The notes under the pieces are model-generated. The model did no database searches. It was not told the DNA's origin and worked only from the letters and a program-made list of their open reading frames with translations. Positions 1-11,486 of a stretch of DNA of 64,000 nt are shown here, piece by piece. The translations under genes and the position numbers were made by a program. Position 1 is the stretch's first letter; each line of letters opens with the position of its first letter. This DNA is from Nansenia antarctica (taxonomy: Eukaryota > Chordata > Actinopteri > Argentiniformes > Microstomatidae): contig OZ022346.1 in assembly GCA_963989245.1 (NCBI GenBank), positions 7,359,926-7,423,925 of the forward strand, given 5' to 3'.

Positions 1-516
1 CTCACATGACCTGCTGACCGATGGTGACCTGGCCTGATCGAGACTACCTGCTGTCACCATGGTGAGGAAAGGAGAAGAGGGTTATATCAATAGGCCGTCC
101 CTGAATGTAAATCATCCCTCACTCTCGCATACCCTCCTTTCTGTCTCTCTCTCTCTCTCTCTTTACCTAAGGGGTTTAGTCCCAGTCCCTCTCTTGGAGT
201 CTGGAGGGTGGAAGATGTCTGCGTTGGCATAGATCTCATCCTCCATCTACATGGTCCACCACAGTCTCAATGTTCACATGACTCTGCCAGGTGATCCGTG
301 CAGCAGTCTTCTCATTGGAGAGACTGAGAGAGATACCCCAGTGAGACTTGTTATATAGGACTGGAGTCTGACAAGGCAGGCAGAGAATGTGATTGGCTGT
401 TGGTAAGATATGGTAATCAGATGCGTCTGACCTAACACAACCCCCCAACCCCCCTCACCACCAGCTCAAGGGAAGTAAGAATAGAGATGTTGAGAACCTG
501 TGGTTATATACCGTAT
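1..516. other. Unassigned segment with a minus-strand exon-like ORF
   Basis: No repeat family or gene is recognised here. A minus-strand open frame (236-448) reads through SHWGISLSLSNEK and AARITWQSHVNIETVVDH. It looks more protein-like than chance, but no splice sites decide it. A short CT run lies at 144-162. Confidence 0.2.
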
Positions 517-612
517 GTGCAACTCAAAAAATTAGAATATCATGCAAAAGTTCATTTATTTCAGTAATTCAACTTAAAGGGTTAAACTTAGATATTATAT
601 TAAGAGTTGCAC
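517..612. mobile_element. Tc1/mariner-like miniature remnant
   Basis: A 96-bp segment starts GTGCAACTC and ends with its reverse complement GAGTTGCAC. The interior (CTCAAAAAATTAGAATATCA) resembles the terminal repeats of fish Tc1/mariner elements. It has no coding capacity. Confidence 0.45.
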
Positions 613-770
613 CTGTATACATGTGTAGATTGTGACAGCAGCTCTGACACACGGACACTGTGGTCCCCTGCAGTACTATTTTGGCATTCCACTCTTACAC
701 TAGTGCTTCTAGTGATACTAGTTCACTTCATGAAATGGAACCACTTCTGCAGATTCTGACACTTAAAAGT

Positions 771-823
771 ACAGCAAAACAGAAGTCCAGATAATGTTAT
801 GGTCTGGACTTCTGTTTTGCTGT
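771..823. repeat. Perfect 21-bp hairpin
   Basis: The arm at 771-791 is the exact reverse complement of 803-823, with an 11-nt loop at 792-802. It lies just before an L2-like LINE fragment. No larger element is recognised around it. Confidence 0.7.
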
Positions 824-849
824 GCTGTTTTAAGGCCAGAATTTGTCAG

Positions 850-1045
850 CGCACTGACGGCACTTGGGACTCATTGTCCCGTCTTGACGACTGCAACGCA
901 CTCCTGGCCGGGCTCCCCGCCTCCGCCATCAGACCTCTGCAGCTCATCCAGAACGCTGCTGCCCGTCTGGTGTTCAACCTCCCCAAATGTTCTCATGTCA
1001 CCCCCCTCCTTCGCACCCTGCACTGGCTCCCGATAGCAGCTTGCA
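850..1045 (+). pseudogene. L2-like LINE reverse transcriptase C-terminal fragment
   Basis: The plus-strand frame reads DDCNALLAGLP, then LIQNAAARLVFN and HVTPLLRTLHWLPI. This is the post-polymerase signature shared by fish L2-clade ORFs, and the same motif appears in the longer L2 copy at 30993-32372. Only about 65 codons remain, so this is a dead fragment. Confidence 0.75.
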
Positions 1046-1642
1046 TCAGAAGTAACAGCTGCAACCAAACTTCCTTCCTTCCAAAGTATACATTTCCACA
1101 CTCACTGTCCCACAGTCATTGACACATCATCACATCACTCTCTATCTGTTGTCATCAGCTTTCGAGTAGTTTTTCTAAAGTATTTATTAATGTTTTGGGT
1201 TTATAGGAGGCAGACAAACAAGGGACAGGTGACACAAATTCTAATTTGGTGCAGAGAAAATGATTAAATTGTGATAGATTGATTTTATCCTTCGGTTGAA
1301 AATGCATTGATCTGAATGAGTACATGGACAGGCAAGAACATAATACAATACTGTGTCAGACTGAAGCAACAACAGTGAGATTAGACGATAGACAATTATT
1401 CCATCAAAGGTCACATATGGAGTTAAAACTTGACTGATTACATGTTTAAAAGCATGTTCTTACTTTTTGACTAATTTCATGCATAATTGTTGTAAGGTCA
1501 CTTTTACAGGATGTATCAGCTAAAGTGCATAACAACCAACAAAGCAAATACTTGGCAACAGATTATACAAGACGAGTACAATTATAGAACCTTTAATTGA
1601 AGGTACTACACCCCTCCTCCACCCCTCCTACACCTATACTCC
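1046..1642. other. Unassigned AT-rich stretch
   Basis: No gene, tandem array or recognised repeat is seen, apart from a CT-rich run (CACCCCTCCTACACC) near 1608-1642. That composition resumes after the LINE at 6455-6525, so the hAT and LINE between them appear to sit inside one original CT-rich tract. Confidence 0.3.
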
Positions 1643-3415
1643 CAGTGTTTCCTCCAGGAATTTTTACATTGGTGGCGGATAGCCCTGACCGCGAAATTTT
1701 TTCGCGTGCGCACGCGTTTTTTTTTTTCTCTTCTAAACAACGACCTCATTTCAGCCAAAACTAGAGGATGGCCAAAAAAACAATAATGAATATACAGAAT
1801 ATAAACTTGTGACTGACAGTCACATACACACACACAAAGCTATTATATAATACGAAGTAGGCCTACATGAGCACAAAAGCGGCTAACGTTACTGATTAAC
1901 TGTTTACTGTAGTGCAGAGAGATGGTAGTCGTAGGCGGCGTATCAAATGACAAAGCTAAACGTTTAATGAAGGACATGAACGATTGTCAACAACACACTC
2001 AAGCAGTAAATAGAACAGTCTAAACAACTTGGGTACTACGCACTCAACTGCGGACGGAACAATACTCTCAACCTATAGTTCCGTGCGTGAATTATGTCAA
2101 CCCACCACATTACAGAAGTGAAATCACAGTCAGATGGAGCATTCGGTAAACAGCTGAGTATCAGCTGAGTTAAAGAAAACAAACTCTTACCTTTGATGAC
2201 ACCCACATCAGCCCTGTTTTCCCGTACTTCTCCCGTGTGTCTCTGAAGGTCCAAATGTTCCCTGAATTTTAGCTGCATGTTTTTCCAGCATGTAATTCCG
2301 TTGTCAATAAAAAAATCGTCTCCCCTTCTTTTCCCCTTGACAATCCTGTGTCGTTGCTAAAGTGACGGCACATAAGAATAGTTTTTTGACTTGCTAATGT
2401 CTGCTGATACACCAACACAGCTAGCCGATGCTGATGGCTCTCCCGCTGTAGTTGTAGCTGGTGGTGGTGGTACCCCGCCATAAACGCTGTTAGCTGATCC
2501 ACCACCTAGCTTCTTTGGTCCTGCCAGCCATGCAGTTTCGGGTCGCTCATAGCCACTGCTAGCTTCAGCAATGTTTGAAGTGTCTGGGACATCTTTTTTC
2601 TTGGAAATTCCATCCATCTGTCGCTGTTTTCGTTTAGTTTTTCGAAGAAGCTCTCTGGACTGCAGCTGCTCCCGCGTTAGCATTAGCATCCATTTTTTCT
2701 TCTCCCTTCTCACCGTCACGAGCTCAAATGACACTTGTCGGCCGATCTAACTCTTAACACTCACTTACAGGACTTCTGACACCATGTCGTGTTATTCTAT
2801 TAAACATACACGTGAGTCCTTCTGTATTTAAATGTAAGTGTCTTTATTTTAACTCGCTCTGTAAGCTCTACAATACCGGTCTCTTGTTGTCTCGTCGTAA
2901 CCTGCCCACCTGACCTGGGGGGTATTCCATCAACGTCGCTAAAGGAAAATCCTGGCTTATTTTTGATAACTCTCGCGAGACCAATCAGAATATGCCTGGA
3001 TATTTTTAAGAACTCTCGCGAGATTTATCAGACTAAACCTGGATTTTCCCTTTAACGATGTTGATGGAATACCCCCCTGATGTCACTACGGTGGCCTGTA
3101 CACAATAACAATAATACCACAGTTCACATTTAGACCAATCAGGAGCCCTTGTGTCACGTCGTCAACTGAATGTTATTAATCTGATTTTGGATCAGCGGTT
3201 AGAGAGAGATGGGCGTGGATTTAGGTGCACTTTTAGTCAACATCCATTATAGCGCTGATCTAGGATCAGATATATTTTAATCAGCTAAAATGTTCAGATT
3301 TTATTTTAATTTTTTTTGAGAACTTTTTTTTTTTTTTGGGTGGACTGAATCAATTCGTGGCGGAGGAAATTCATTCGTGGCGGCCCGCCACCAATAAATG
3401 CATGAGGAAACACTG
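1643..3415 (-). mobile_element. hAT-like DNA transposon, non-autonomous
   Basis: The element starts CAGTGTTTCCTC (1643) and ends with its exact reverse complement GAGGAAACACTG (3415). Both flanks share ACTCC, but a clean 8-bp target duplication is not visible. The minus-strand frame at 2357-2734 includes KTKRKQRQMDGISKKKDVPD, which resembles the N-terminal leader of hAT transposases of the zinc-finger MYM type. No catalytic domain remains. A Harbinger-like MITE is nested at 2918-3076. The hAT assignment is inferred from TIR and leader. Confidence 0.6.
2918..3076. mobile_element. PIF-Harbinger-like MITE
   Basis: A 159-bp element has inverted ends GGGGGTATTCCATCAACGTC / GATGTTGATGGAATACCCCC (one mismatch) and is flanked by the 3-bp direct repeat CTG. 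A 3-bp CWG duplication is typical of PIF-Harbinger. It shares GGGGGTATTCCA with the large insertion at 20818-25685. It is nested in the hAT at 1643-3415. Confidence 0.7.
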
Positions 3416-6400
3416 ACTCCTCCTCGCCGAGGAGTAAGGGGAGGCCTGCTAGCTAGGCTGAGGAGAAGCCCAGACAAACCTGCTTTGCCGAGTATTTTCC
3501 TATCCAACGTCAGGTCCCTGACGAATAAGATGGATGAATTGAGACTACAAGTTGCCAAAAATAACATCGTGGGAGATAGCTGTGTGATTATTCTCACTGA
3601 AACCTGGCTAAATGAAACTATCTTGGACTCCGCGATTAGCTTGGAAGGATGGACCCTTCACCGGGCAGACCGCACGCAGCTCAGCGGTAAGTCCCGCGGA
3701 GGCGGCCTCATAATATCGACGAAGGATAGCTGGTGCTTAAACACGAAAACTGTAAGTAGCCACTGTTCCCCAAACCTGGAATACTTGACTGTTAAATGCC
3801 GACCCACTTACCTACCGAGAGAATTCAATGCAGTGTATATTACAAGCGTTTATATTGCACCAGATGCAGACGGTAGCTTAGCATTGGCGCGGCTATATGA
3901 CGTCATCAGTGGTCAACAAAGCACAGATCCACAGGCAATTCACATTATAGCAGGAGACTTCAATCATGTCGACCTGAAGGCAGTACTACCCAAGTTCTAT
4001 CAGCATGTTAAATGTGCAACAAGAGGAGAAAAAACACTGGACAAGGTATACACCAACATCAAACGTGCTTACAAGGCTAGTCCGCGAGCTCATCTAGGCA
4101 TGTCTGACCATGTGTCAATCCTCCTGATCCCAGCATACACTACCATGGGGAAAAGTGCTCCCATCACCACTAAGACTGTCAGAACCTGGCCAGAAGGGTC
4201 CGCTCCACTGCAGATCTGCCTAAATGACACCCCATGGCAGGAATATGAGCATGAGGACCTGGAACAGTACACGTCGTCGGTTCTGAACCACATAGTGAAC
4301 TGCACCAACTCAGTCACCGTGGACAAACAGGTCCGGGTCTACCCCAACACGAAGCCATGGATGACTGGGAAGGTCCAAAAACTGATCAACGAGAGGGACA
4401 ACGCCTTCTTCGCAGGGAAGAGCACACCGCTGTACAGCACCACCAGGGCTAACCTAAAGCGCGGAATCAAAGCGGCCAAGGCAGACCACAGAGAGAAGAT
4501 TGAGGAATGCTTCCTGAGCAACGACTCCAGGCGGATGTGGCAGGGGGTTCAGCACATGACAAACTTCAGAGCCAACAGGCTCACGGCCACAGAGGACGAC
4601 CCCCTGCTGGCGGGAAAGCTGAACACCTTCTACGCCCGGTTCGACGAGGGGCGAACGGAGGTAACCACAACACAAACACCACTCTCCAGCTCTCAGCAGC
4701 CTCACCCTCACAGAGCATGAAGTGAGACGCGTGCTGAAGGCGGTGGACCCCAGGAAAGCCTCGGGGCCAGATGGCGTCCTGGGACGGGTGCTGAGGGACT
4801 GCGCCGACCAGCTGGCCGGGGTTTTCACCAACATCTTCAACCAGTCCCTGTCCCAGGCCACCATCCCACCCTGCCTGAAAACCTCAACTATCATCCCAGT
4901 CCCGAAGAAAAGCACGGTGAGCTGCCTAAACGACTACCGCCCGGTGGCACTCACACCAATCATCATGAAGTGCTTCGAGAAACTAGTCCGGGCCCACATA
5001 CTCACACGCCTCCCGCCCAACCTGGATCCATACCAGTTCGCCTACAGAGCCCACAGGTCCACAGAGGACGCCATCGCGACGACTCTCCACGCCACTCTAT
5101 CCCACCTGGAGAGGGGAAACAGCTACGCGAGACTGCTCTTTGTGGACTTCAGCTCCGCCTTCAACACCATCCTTCCAGACAGGCTAGTGACCAAACTACT
5201 AGACCTGGGTCTATCACACTCTATATGTGCATGGATCAAGGACTTCCTGACCGACCGCCCCCAGAGGGTGCGGGTGGGCCCCCACACCTCCACAGCCCTC
5301 AGACTCAGCACTGGGTCCCCCCAGGGCTGCGTGCTAAGCCCCATCTTCTACAACCTCTACACCTACGACTTCACCCCCGTCCACCCCAGCAACTCCATCG
5401 TAAAGTTTGCAGACGACACCACCGTGGTGGGATGCATCTCGGGGGGGGGACGAGGCGGCGTACAGGGATGAGGTAGAGCAACTGAGCAAGCTGTGCAAGG
5501 TTAACAACCTGCTGCTGAACAAGTCAAAGACCCAGGAAATCATCGTAGACTTCAGGAGGAAAAAGTCCGAGATCCAGCCCTGCTCATCGACGGAGAGAGC
5601 GTGGAGAGGGTCTCAACCCTCCGATTCCTGGGGATGCACATGCGGGATGACCTGACCTGGAAGGACAACACAAAAGCCACCATCAAGAAGGCACAACAGC
5701 GGCTATACATCCTGAGAGTCCTCAGGAAGGAACACAGCAAGCAGGAGATACTGGTGACCTTCTACCGCGGCGCAGTGGAGAGCATCCTCACCTACGGCAT
5801 CTGCAACTGGTTCTCCAGCTGCACAACCGCGGAGAGAAATGCGCTACAGAGAGTCGTGAGAACAGCCCAGAAGATCACCGGCGCCCCCCTCCCCTCTCTG
5901 GAAGAGCTGTACAACACACGCTGTCTCAGGAAGGCCTCCAAGATCTCCAGGGACCCAACCCACCCTGGGTACGAACACTTTACCCGGCTGCCCTCGAAAA
6001 GGCGGTTCAGGACCATGGCCGCAAGGACAAACAGACTGAAGAACAGCTTCTACCACAGGGCCGTCCAGGCCCTGAACACAGCAAAGACCTAGGTTCTGGG
6101 CCCTGGACAGTCTGGACGGATTGATGGCAGCTGCTGGACTGAAAAAATCAGGTGTAGTGCTGAGGCACAAATATGTACATTTCAAGCCTGCAAACTGCGA
6201 CACTTTAAATAAATGTGCAATAACACTATTGTGCAATATGACAACCCTAGTCGTCTATCTGTACAGTATAGTATAGTGGATAGTGTACATAGCCTTTATT
6301 TATGTAAACCAGCTCCTTCCCTTCTTGTGTTTTTTTTTTTAAAGTTTTTTTAAGTTTTTTTTTCTTTCCTAACACCAGGGGAGCCACCCCTCCTAAATTT

Positions 6401-6454
6401 CGTTGTTTGGTACCTGTACTGTAGCAATGACAATAAAGACCATTCATTCATTCA
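3416..6454 (+). mobile_element. Rex1/CR1-like non-LTR retrotransposon, frameshifted
   Basis: This LINE-type endonuclease/reverse transcriptase ORF is broken by three frameshifts. The first frame (3416-4720) holds the AP-endonuclease: SNVRSLTNKMDEL, ILTETWLNE, AGDFNHVD and MSDHVSI. The second (about 4704-5471) holds the RT: ASGPDGV, NDYRPVALTP, LLFVDFSSAFNTI, GSPQGCVLSP and the catalytic FADD in VKFADDTTVVG. A G-run at 5441-5447 shifts the frame for LLLNKSKTQEIIVDFRRK, and a further shift near 5575 leads to the last frame, which ends at 6092. The 3' UTR carries CAATAAAG and ends in an ATTC repeat (6441-6454). It joins a hAT directly at its 5' side. Pieces of the same 3' UTR recur at 35437, 37060, 38640, 40205 and 53460. 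Confidence 0.85.
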
Positions 6455-6499
6455 TCCTCCTCCACCAATCCTCCACCCTTCCTCCACCTCTACCGCTAC

Positions 6500-6764
6500 A
6501 CCTCTCCTACACCCCTACTACAACATCCCTTATTGGGGAAGGGTCCCAGTAGGGCCCCCAGCCTCCCCCGGACCCTGAGGTGGGAGAGGGGGTTGACCAG
6601 GTGGCAGAGGGGGCTGTGGGGGGGTCGACTCCCAGGAGCTGGCGGGTGGAGGACTCCCAGTCCCGGCCGAACTCCAGCCTGCTGCAACACACGGGTACTG
6701 ACGGTCCGCCCAGGAGGCCCAGTCCACCGCCCGCCTCACCGCCAGCCAGCACTCTGACCTGGGG
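6500..6764 (-). pseudogene. Exon-like segment of an unidentified minus-strand gene
   Basis: GC-rich sequence preceded on the minus strand by GTGTCCCCAG, a reasonable acceptor. Two frames stay open. One reads SECWLAVRRAVDWASWADRQ, which looks protein-like, and the other reads SRLEFGRDWESSTRQLLGVD. I cannot name the gene or choose the frame. It may belong with the exon-like pieces at 7653, 12001, 12492 and 14062. Confidence 0.3.
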
Positions 6765-7016
6765 ACACACACACACGCAGACGCACACAGACGCAGACGC
6801 ACACACACACACACACGCACATGCACGCACACGCACACGCAGACGCAGACACAGACACAGACACAGATGCGCACGCACACGCACACGCAGACGCAGACAC
6901 AGACACAGACACACACACACACACACGCACGCACGCAGACGCACACAGACACAGACGCACACGCACCCGCACCCACACGCACACAGACACAGACACAGAC
7001 ACACAGACACGCACAC
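6765..7016. repeat. CA-rich compound microsatellite
   Basis: Runs of CACACA interrupted by CACGCA, CAGACG and CAGACA. Long apparent ORFs on both strands here, rich in His-Thr or Cys-Val, are artefacts of the dinucleotide repeat. Confidence 0.95.
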
Positions 7017-7074
7017 ATGTTGATAGTCATATTGACATCATACCAACAAACATACACTATGGTTTCAATGTCTA

Positions 7075-7203
7075 GGGCTGTGTTCATATATCCGCTCTGA
7101 GACACTGGGTTCAACAGCATAAAGGGACCACGTAATTTGATTGGACAAGAGGCATTCCATGAGTGCTGATCAGATTTCCAGAGCAAATTTACTAACACAG
7201 CCC
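7075..7203. mobile_element. MITE, family GGGYGCGTTCGTAAA (copy 1)
   Basis: The ends GGGCTGTGTTC and AACACAGCCC are inverted. Related copies at 45638-45777 and 50010-50149 share the ends and an inner motif ATTGGACRAGAGGC...GTGCTGATC. About 130-140 bp, non-coding, superfamily not determined. Confidence 0.65.
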
Positions 7204-7638
7204 AGGGTTCTAGAGGTAGAGATGAGCCAGGGTTCTAGAGGTAGAGATGAGCCAGGGTTCTAGAGGCAGAGACAGCCAGGGTTCTAGAGGTAGAGAGACA
7301 GCCAGGGTTCTAGAGGTAGAGAGGAGCCAGGGTTCTAGAGGTAGAGAGGAGCCAGGGTTCTAGAGGTAGAGGAGGCAGGGTTCTAGAGGTAGAGAGACAG
7401 CCAGGGTTCTAGAGGTAGAGAGGAGCCAGGGTTCTAGAGGTAGAGAGGAGCCAGGGTTCTAGAGGTAGAGAGGAGCCAGGGTTCTAGAGGTAGAGGAGGC
7501 AGGGTTCTAGAGGTAGAGAGACAGCCAGGGTTCTAGAGGTAGAGAGGAGCCAGGGTTCTAGAGGTAGAGGAGCCAGGGTTCTAGAGGCAGAGAGGAGCCA
7601 GGGTTCTAGAGGCAGAGAGGAGCCAGGGTTCTAGGTGT
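7204..7638. repeat. 25-bp minisatellite
   Basis: About 17 tandem copies of AGCCAGGGTTCTAGAGGTAG plus AGAGG, with small indels. It starts exactly at the edge of the MITE at 7075-7203. Confidence 0.95.
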
Positions 7639-7652
7639 GTGTAGTGTCGTAC

Positions 7653-7785
7653 CTGGGCGGAGGCGCGGGGGCCAGGCGGAACAGCGTGAGCAGCAGCTCG
7701 CCCTCCGCCAGCCTCCTCACCCTCAGCAGCTAAAGGACCAGCAGGGTGGCGACCAGCCTCAGGATGTCAGCATGGGCCCTCACAC
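7653..7785 (-). pseudogene. Exon-like segment with an in-frame stop
   Basis: On the minus strand a 133-bp segment lies between an acceptor (GTGTGTCAG) and a donor (CCCAG then GTACGA). One frame reads RAHADILRLVATLLVL, a TAG, then LLRVRRLAEGELLLTLFRLA. This is protein-like and leucine-rich, with a single stop that one substitution could have produced. The gene is not recognised. It is either a decayed exon or a chance match. Confidence 0.35.
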
Positions 7786-7788
7786 CTG

Positions 7789-7850
7789 ACACACACACAC
7801 ACACACACACACGTACACGTACACGTACACATACACATACACATACACAC
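7789..7850. repeat. CA / CACGTA microsatellite
   Basis: CACACA run passing into ACGTAC and ATACAC repeats. Confidence 0.9.
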
Positions 7851-7856
7851 ATAGTT

Positions 7857-8270
7857 GGGGGCCTTAGGGCTATATGAGGCTATGTTCGTGCAAATTTGTG
7901 CAAAAGCACCAGATTTGGCCCAGATGTAGCTCAGAGTTATGCTCTAATGATTTAGCCAGGGTGCCCGAGCCAACGACCACCGGGGTCGCCATGGCGGCCA
8001 CATCAATATGGGCGCCCTCCGAAAAAGGTTTTGGCTATAACTTTTGAACCAAATTAGCTTCAAATAAAAACTTGGTGTCTTATTTATGTTTTATTGGCCA
8101 TTAGAAACACATTGGAATGCTTATATTTATAATTGGGTGTGTCTGGACCCCTAATTTGCATATTTCCAAGATGGCGGCTCCCCGAAAATGAGTTTTACCA
8201 TAACTTTTAAAAAAAAATCCAATATTGGCCCATTTTGAATGTTGGGGAGCATGTGGGAGGGCCAGACCTC
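7857..8270 (+). repeat. Interspersed repeat, inverted partner of 11487-11786
   Basis: Shared landmarks are GGGCCTTAGGG, GCACCAGATTTGGCCCAGAT, GCTCTAATGATTTAGCCAGG, GCCATGGCGGCC and GGTGTGTCTGGACCCCTAAT. The partner carries them in reverse order and complement about 3.2 kb away. Coding capacity and superfamily are unknown. Confidence 0.75.
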
Positions 8271-8514
8271 GTGAACTTAAAGACAGTTACAATTTGAATT
8301 TGAATTTTAAAGAGCTGTTTACAGTAGTGTGACTTCATGCTTGTGTGCAAGTCATAAAGATGGACAGTAACGTGTACAACTACAATTTTCTTCCTCACGT
8401 AAGTTATAATTCATCATTCATCATCAGTCATTTTCATAACCTTACAATAATTCCAGGATCCCGCTCTCTGCACCTCACAACATTAGCTAGCTAGTTAGCT
8501 GGCTAGCTAACGCC

Positions 8515-9137
8515 CAGGCTCCACTATGGCCATCGAGCGTTGCGTCTGCGTTGCGTCCGGAATTGCTGTCAGCCAGGGAACGTTGCTTTTGTAATCAATG
8601 AAAGGTGCTCCACTGCCTACGTTGCTTTTGTAATCAATGAAAGGTGCTCCACTGCCTACGTTGCGTCCACGTTGCGTTGCGGCCGATGGCTGCGTCCAAA
8701 GTAAAAATTCGGCAAAGTTTGATTTCTGATGGCGAACGCGAACGTATATTTACAATTGTATATTGGTTGTTGGTTATAATTGTATATTGGTTGTTTTCTG
8801 GTGTTGTTTTCTTGTTTTGCTCTGTTTGTAGTCTACTTGATGTCTTTTTATCATCAGTTAAATCACCACAGCGGTTAATCCACTAGTAGAGAAGATACCA
8901 GATTGAAAATGCACGTAGCCAACTACTCTATAGCTCGTGCCTGGTCGCAGCTATTGCGAATTGTGAATCACCACAGGTGCTTGAAGCTTGTTGCAGAAAT
9001 GGATGACGAACGGCTGATACCTGAGGTGGAAAAATCTATATTTTTATATGCGACAAATGACGGTGGAGCAGGTACAATGTCAAGTTAATGCAACGCCGAT
9101 GGCGAGGTGACGCAACGCTGGTAGTGGAGCCAGCCTG
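8515..9137 (+). mobile_element. Harbinger-like deletion derivative
   Basis: The ends CAGGCTCCACTA and TAGTGGAGCCAGCCTG are inverted apart from a small insertion. Inside, a frame starting near 9001 reads MDDERLIPEVEKS, which resembles the start of the MADF/Myb-like protein encoded by PIF-Harbinger elements. It then decays. A 43-bp direct duplication (GTAATCAATGAAAGGTGCTC) lies at about 8582-8660. Classification rests on the short MADF-like start. Confidence 0.5.
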
Positions 9138-9360
9138 TAATATTCTACAGTAGCTAGCTATCAAGATAACAATGACTGATGCCTTCTTCTGTTTACACAA
9201 ACACAGCCCATTGTCATATGCATTCTTATCATTTCAATTGATAGGAGACATGCTGAAAATAAGGTATTGTCTTGTTTTACTTCTGTCTACAACTACTATT
9301 TCCTGCAACGACAACATGTAGGCTACAATTTCCTCAATCTCACGTAAGTCATGTATTATG
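9138..9360. other. Unassigned spacer
   Basis: No feature recognised between the Harbinger-like element and the decayed coding remnant that follows. Confidence 0.3.
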
Positions 9361-9369
9361 TCATCACAA

Positions 9370-10440
9370 TATGGCCTCTACCTCTACCTCTAGTAGCGGC
9401 ACCATTAATTGGGACCTATGCTGTCTCTGCCAATGAGATGCTGATGAACCATTGCAAAGACCCAAAAATGAAGGACTTGTATCACTAGAAAGGGAAAAAA
9501 AGATTTCTTAGCTATTGCTAATGTTCTTCCTTCTTCTGTTAATGTTACAATTGATCAGTTGAATGACGGTTCAGGTATTGCAGCAACGCTTAAAACACAT
9601 AATGCTATGTATCACAAACTCTGTAGAAGCTACTGTAGTAGTTGTCGTGTCAAAAGGGCTCCAAAGTATGACGTTGGCTCCTCCTTAGTAGTGAGTCCTA
9701 AAAAGCTTCGATCATGTCAACCCAAAGCCTGTGGCATTCATTGTGTCATATGTGAGGGGGAGATATGGATGACCTTCACAAGGCAGTAACAGATAATAAT
9801 TCCGATCTGAAAAGCTGGGCAGAATCCTGTAAACATTTTTAGCTTCTTGGTAGATTAGTTACACAAGCTTCCGATGTGCACGCAGCAGGTGTGTACTACA
9901 TGCCAAATGTTATCTCATGTTGCGATATGCAGCAAAACGGCAAGCATCTCATGACACTGCCAGGCCAGGGTGTCAGAAGGGGAAGCATCTACCAGTGAGT
10001 GGGGGACAACCTTTGACCATCTAACTATTGCACGAATTGTTGCTCTGGTTGAGGATTCAGTTCCTCCTTCACAATCTCCTATTACGGCAACTCTACAGGA
10101 ACCTTATGAAAGAACACAGGTGTTTGTGTCTGATTATGAACCCCACACAACAACATTCAAGCAACATCTCCTCAGCTATCTGCCTGAATAGAGTGAACAC
10201 CAGAAGGGGAGGGAAACCTACATCGCAAACAAGGAACAAGTGGCTAAGAGGAACAATTGGCTCAGGATGAGGCAATTCTGTTGATGAGGGCCGCCTTGGT
10301 TTTACACAAGTACTGCTTACAACGAGGCCACACATTTGACGGCTCCTTGACTGTCTCACAACATCTGTTGCTGAACCCTTACGAGTGTTCAATGATATCG
10401 TCCTCCATGGTCCAGAGTTCCTCAAACCCTGTGCAGCTAA
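9370..10440 (+). pseudogene. Decayed cysteine-rich transposon-like gene
   Basis: Frames are broken by many stops. INWDLCCLCQ (about 9408) and LNDGSGIAATLKTHNAMYHK then LCRSYCSSC (9559-9660) resemble a multicopy fish and invertebrate protein family of probable transposon origin: a CxxC leader followed by a GSGI..TL..HNA..HK.CR motif. Further open pieces at 9970-10191 (VFVSDYEPHTTTFKQHL) may be its remains. The superfamily is not established. Confidence 0.4.
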
Positions 10441-10466
10441 TACAGAAGATGCCAACCTGCAACCGA

Positions 10467-11320
10467 GAATAATAATAATAATAATAATAATAACTATATC
10501 TGTATAGTGCTTTTCCTGCAAATGTTGCAGCTCAAAGTGCTTTAATCATTGTATAATCTTAATTTAATTATTTTGTAACTTAAATGCAATATTAAAAGGA
10601 TGGGTTTTTATAATCTTAATTTAATTATTTAGTCAATATTAAAAAGATGGGTTTTTAGTCTTGACTTGAACATATTTGCTGAGGTTGCATCCCTAAACTG
10701 GCAGTGCATTCCACAATTTGGGTGCATAAAATGAGAATGCAGCCTCACCAAATCTCTTCTTTTGTACATGTGGTACACAGAGAAAACCAGCGTCAGAAGA
10801 CCTGAGAGCTCTATTGGGCTGATATGCTAGCAGAAGGCCTGAGAGCTCTATTGGGCTGATATGCTAGCAAAAGACCTGAGAGCTCTATTGGGCTGATATG
10901 CTAGCAGAAGACCTGAGAGCTCTATTGGGCTGATATGCTAGCAAAAGGTCTTTCAGATATTCTGGTGCTATGCCAGTGAGAGCTTTATAAACAAGCAGAA
11001 GGATCTTGAAATCTATTCTGAACTTAACAGGAAGCCAGTGTAGAAAATAAAATAGGAGTTATATGAGGTCGTCTGCTTGTTTTGGTTAAAACTCTCGCTG
11101 CTGCATTTTGGACTAATTGTAGCTGGCCAATAGCTTTCTTCGTAAGACCAGAAAGGAGACTGTTACAATAGTCCAAACGTGTAATAACAAAAGCATGCAT
11201 TAACACTTCTGCATCAGCTTGCTGGAGAAAATGTCTAACTTTTGCAATATTCCGTAGATGATAAAAAGCATTTCTAGTGATAGATTTGATGTGAGGCTCA
11301 AAGCTTAAGTCAGAATCTAT
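10467..11320 (-). pseudogene. L2-like LINE 3' fragment, minus strand
   Basis: The (AAT)n run at 10469-10494 is the 3' tail of a minus-strand LINE. Upstream of it, on the minus strand at about 11310-11040, the frame reads SITRNAFYHLRNIAKVRHFL and LDYCNSLLSGLTKKAIGQLQ, a standard L2 motif. A 43-bp tandem duplication (four units of CTGAGAGCTCTATTGGGCTG plus flank) interrupts it at about 10795-10945. Confidence 0.75.
10795..10945. repeat. 43-bp tandem repeat within an L2 fragment
   Basis: Four near-identical units around GAGCTCTATTGGGCTGATAT, probably a local expansion after LINE insertion. Confidence 0.9.
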
Positions 11321-11486
11321 ATCAATATATATTATATTAATATATATATATGAGAATGTCAATGTCAGAAGTACAATGCATTTGGCGGCACCCATCACAC
11401 CTGCAAGACCGACGCAATACGTCACAGCAAGGACATTGACATTTGCCAATCGACCTGACCCAAAAGCCAAACGAAAAAAAAAAATG

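Noticed and set aside
1635..3423. An 8-bp target duplication for the hAT at 1643-3415
   Set aside because: TATACTCC and ACTCCTCC share only ACTCC in shifted register; not accepted as a true duplication.
6765..7016. Long Cys/Val-rich and His/Thr-rich ORFs on both strands
   Set aside because: CA-type microsatellites are open in most frames; no codon or domain signal. The same applies at 12105-12462 and 62413-62695.
7204..7638. CRISPR-like regularly spaced repeats
   Set aside because: Units are contiguous tandem copies without unique spacers, and the genome is animal. The same applies to the 26-, 29-, 33-, 39- and 51-bp arrays.
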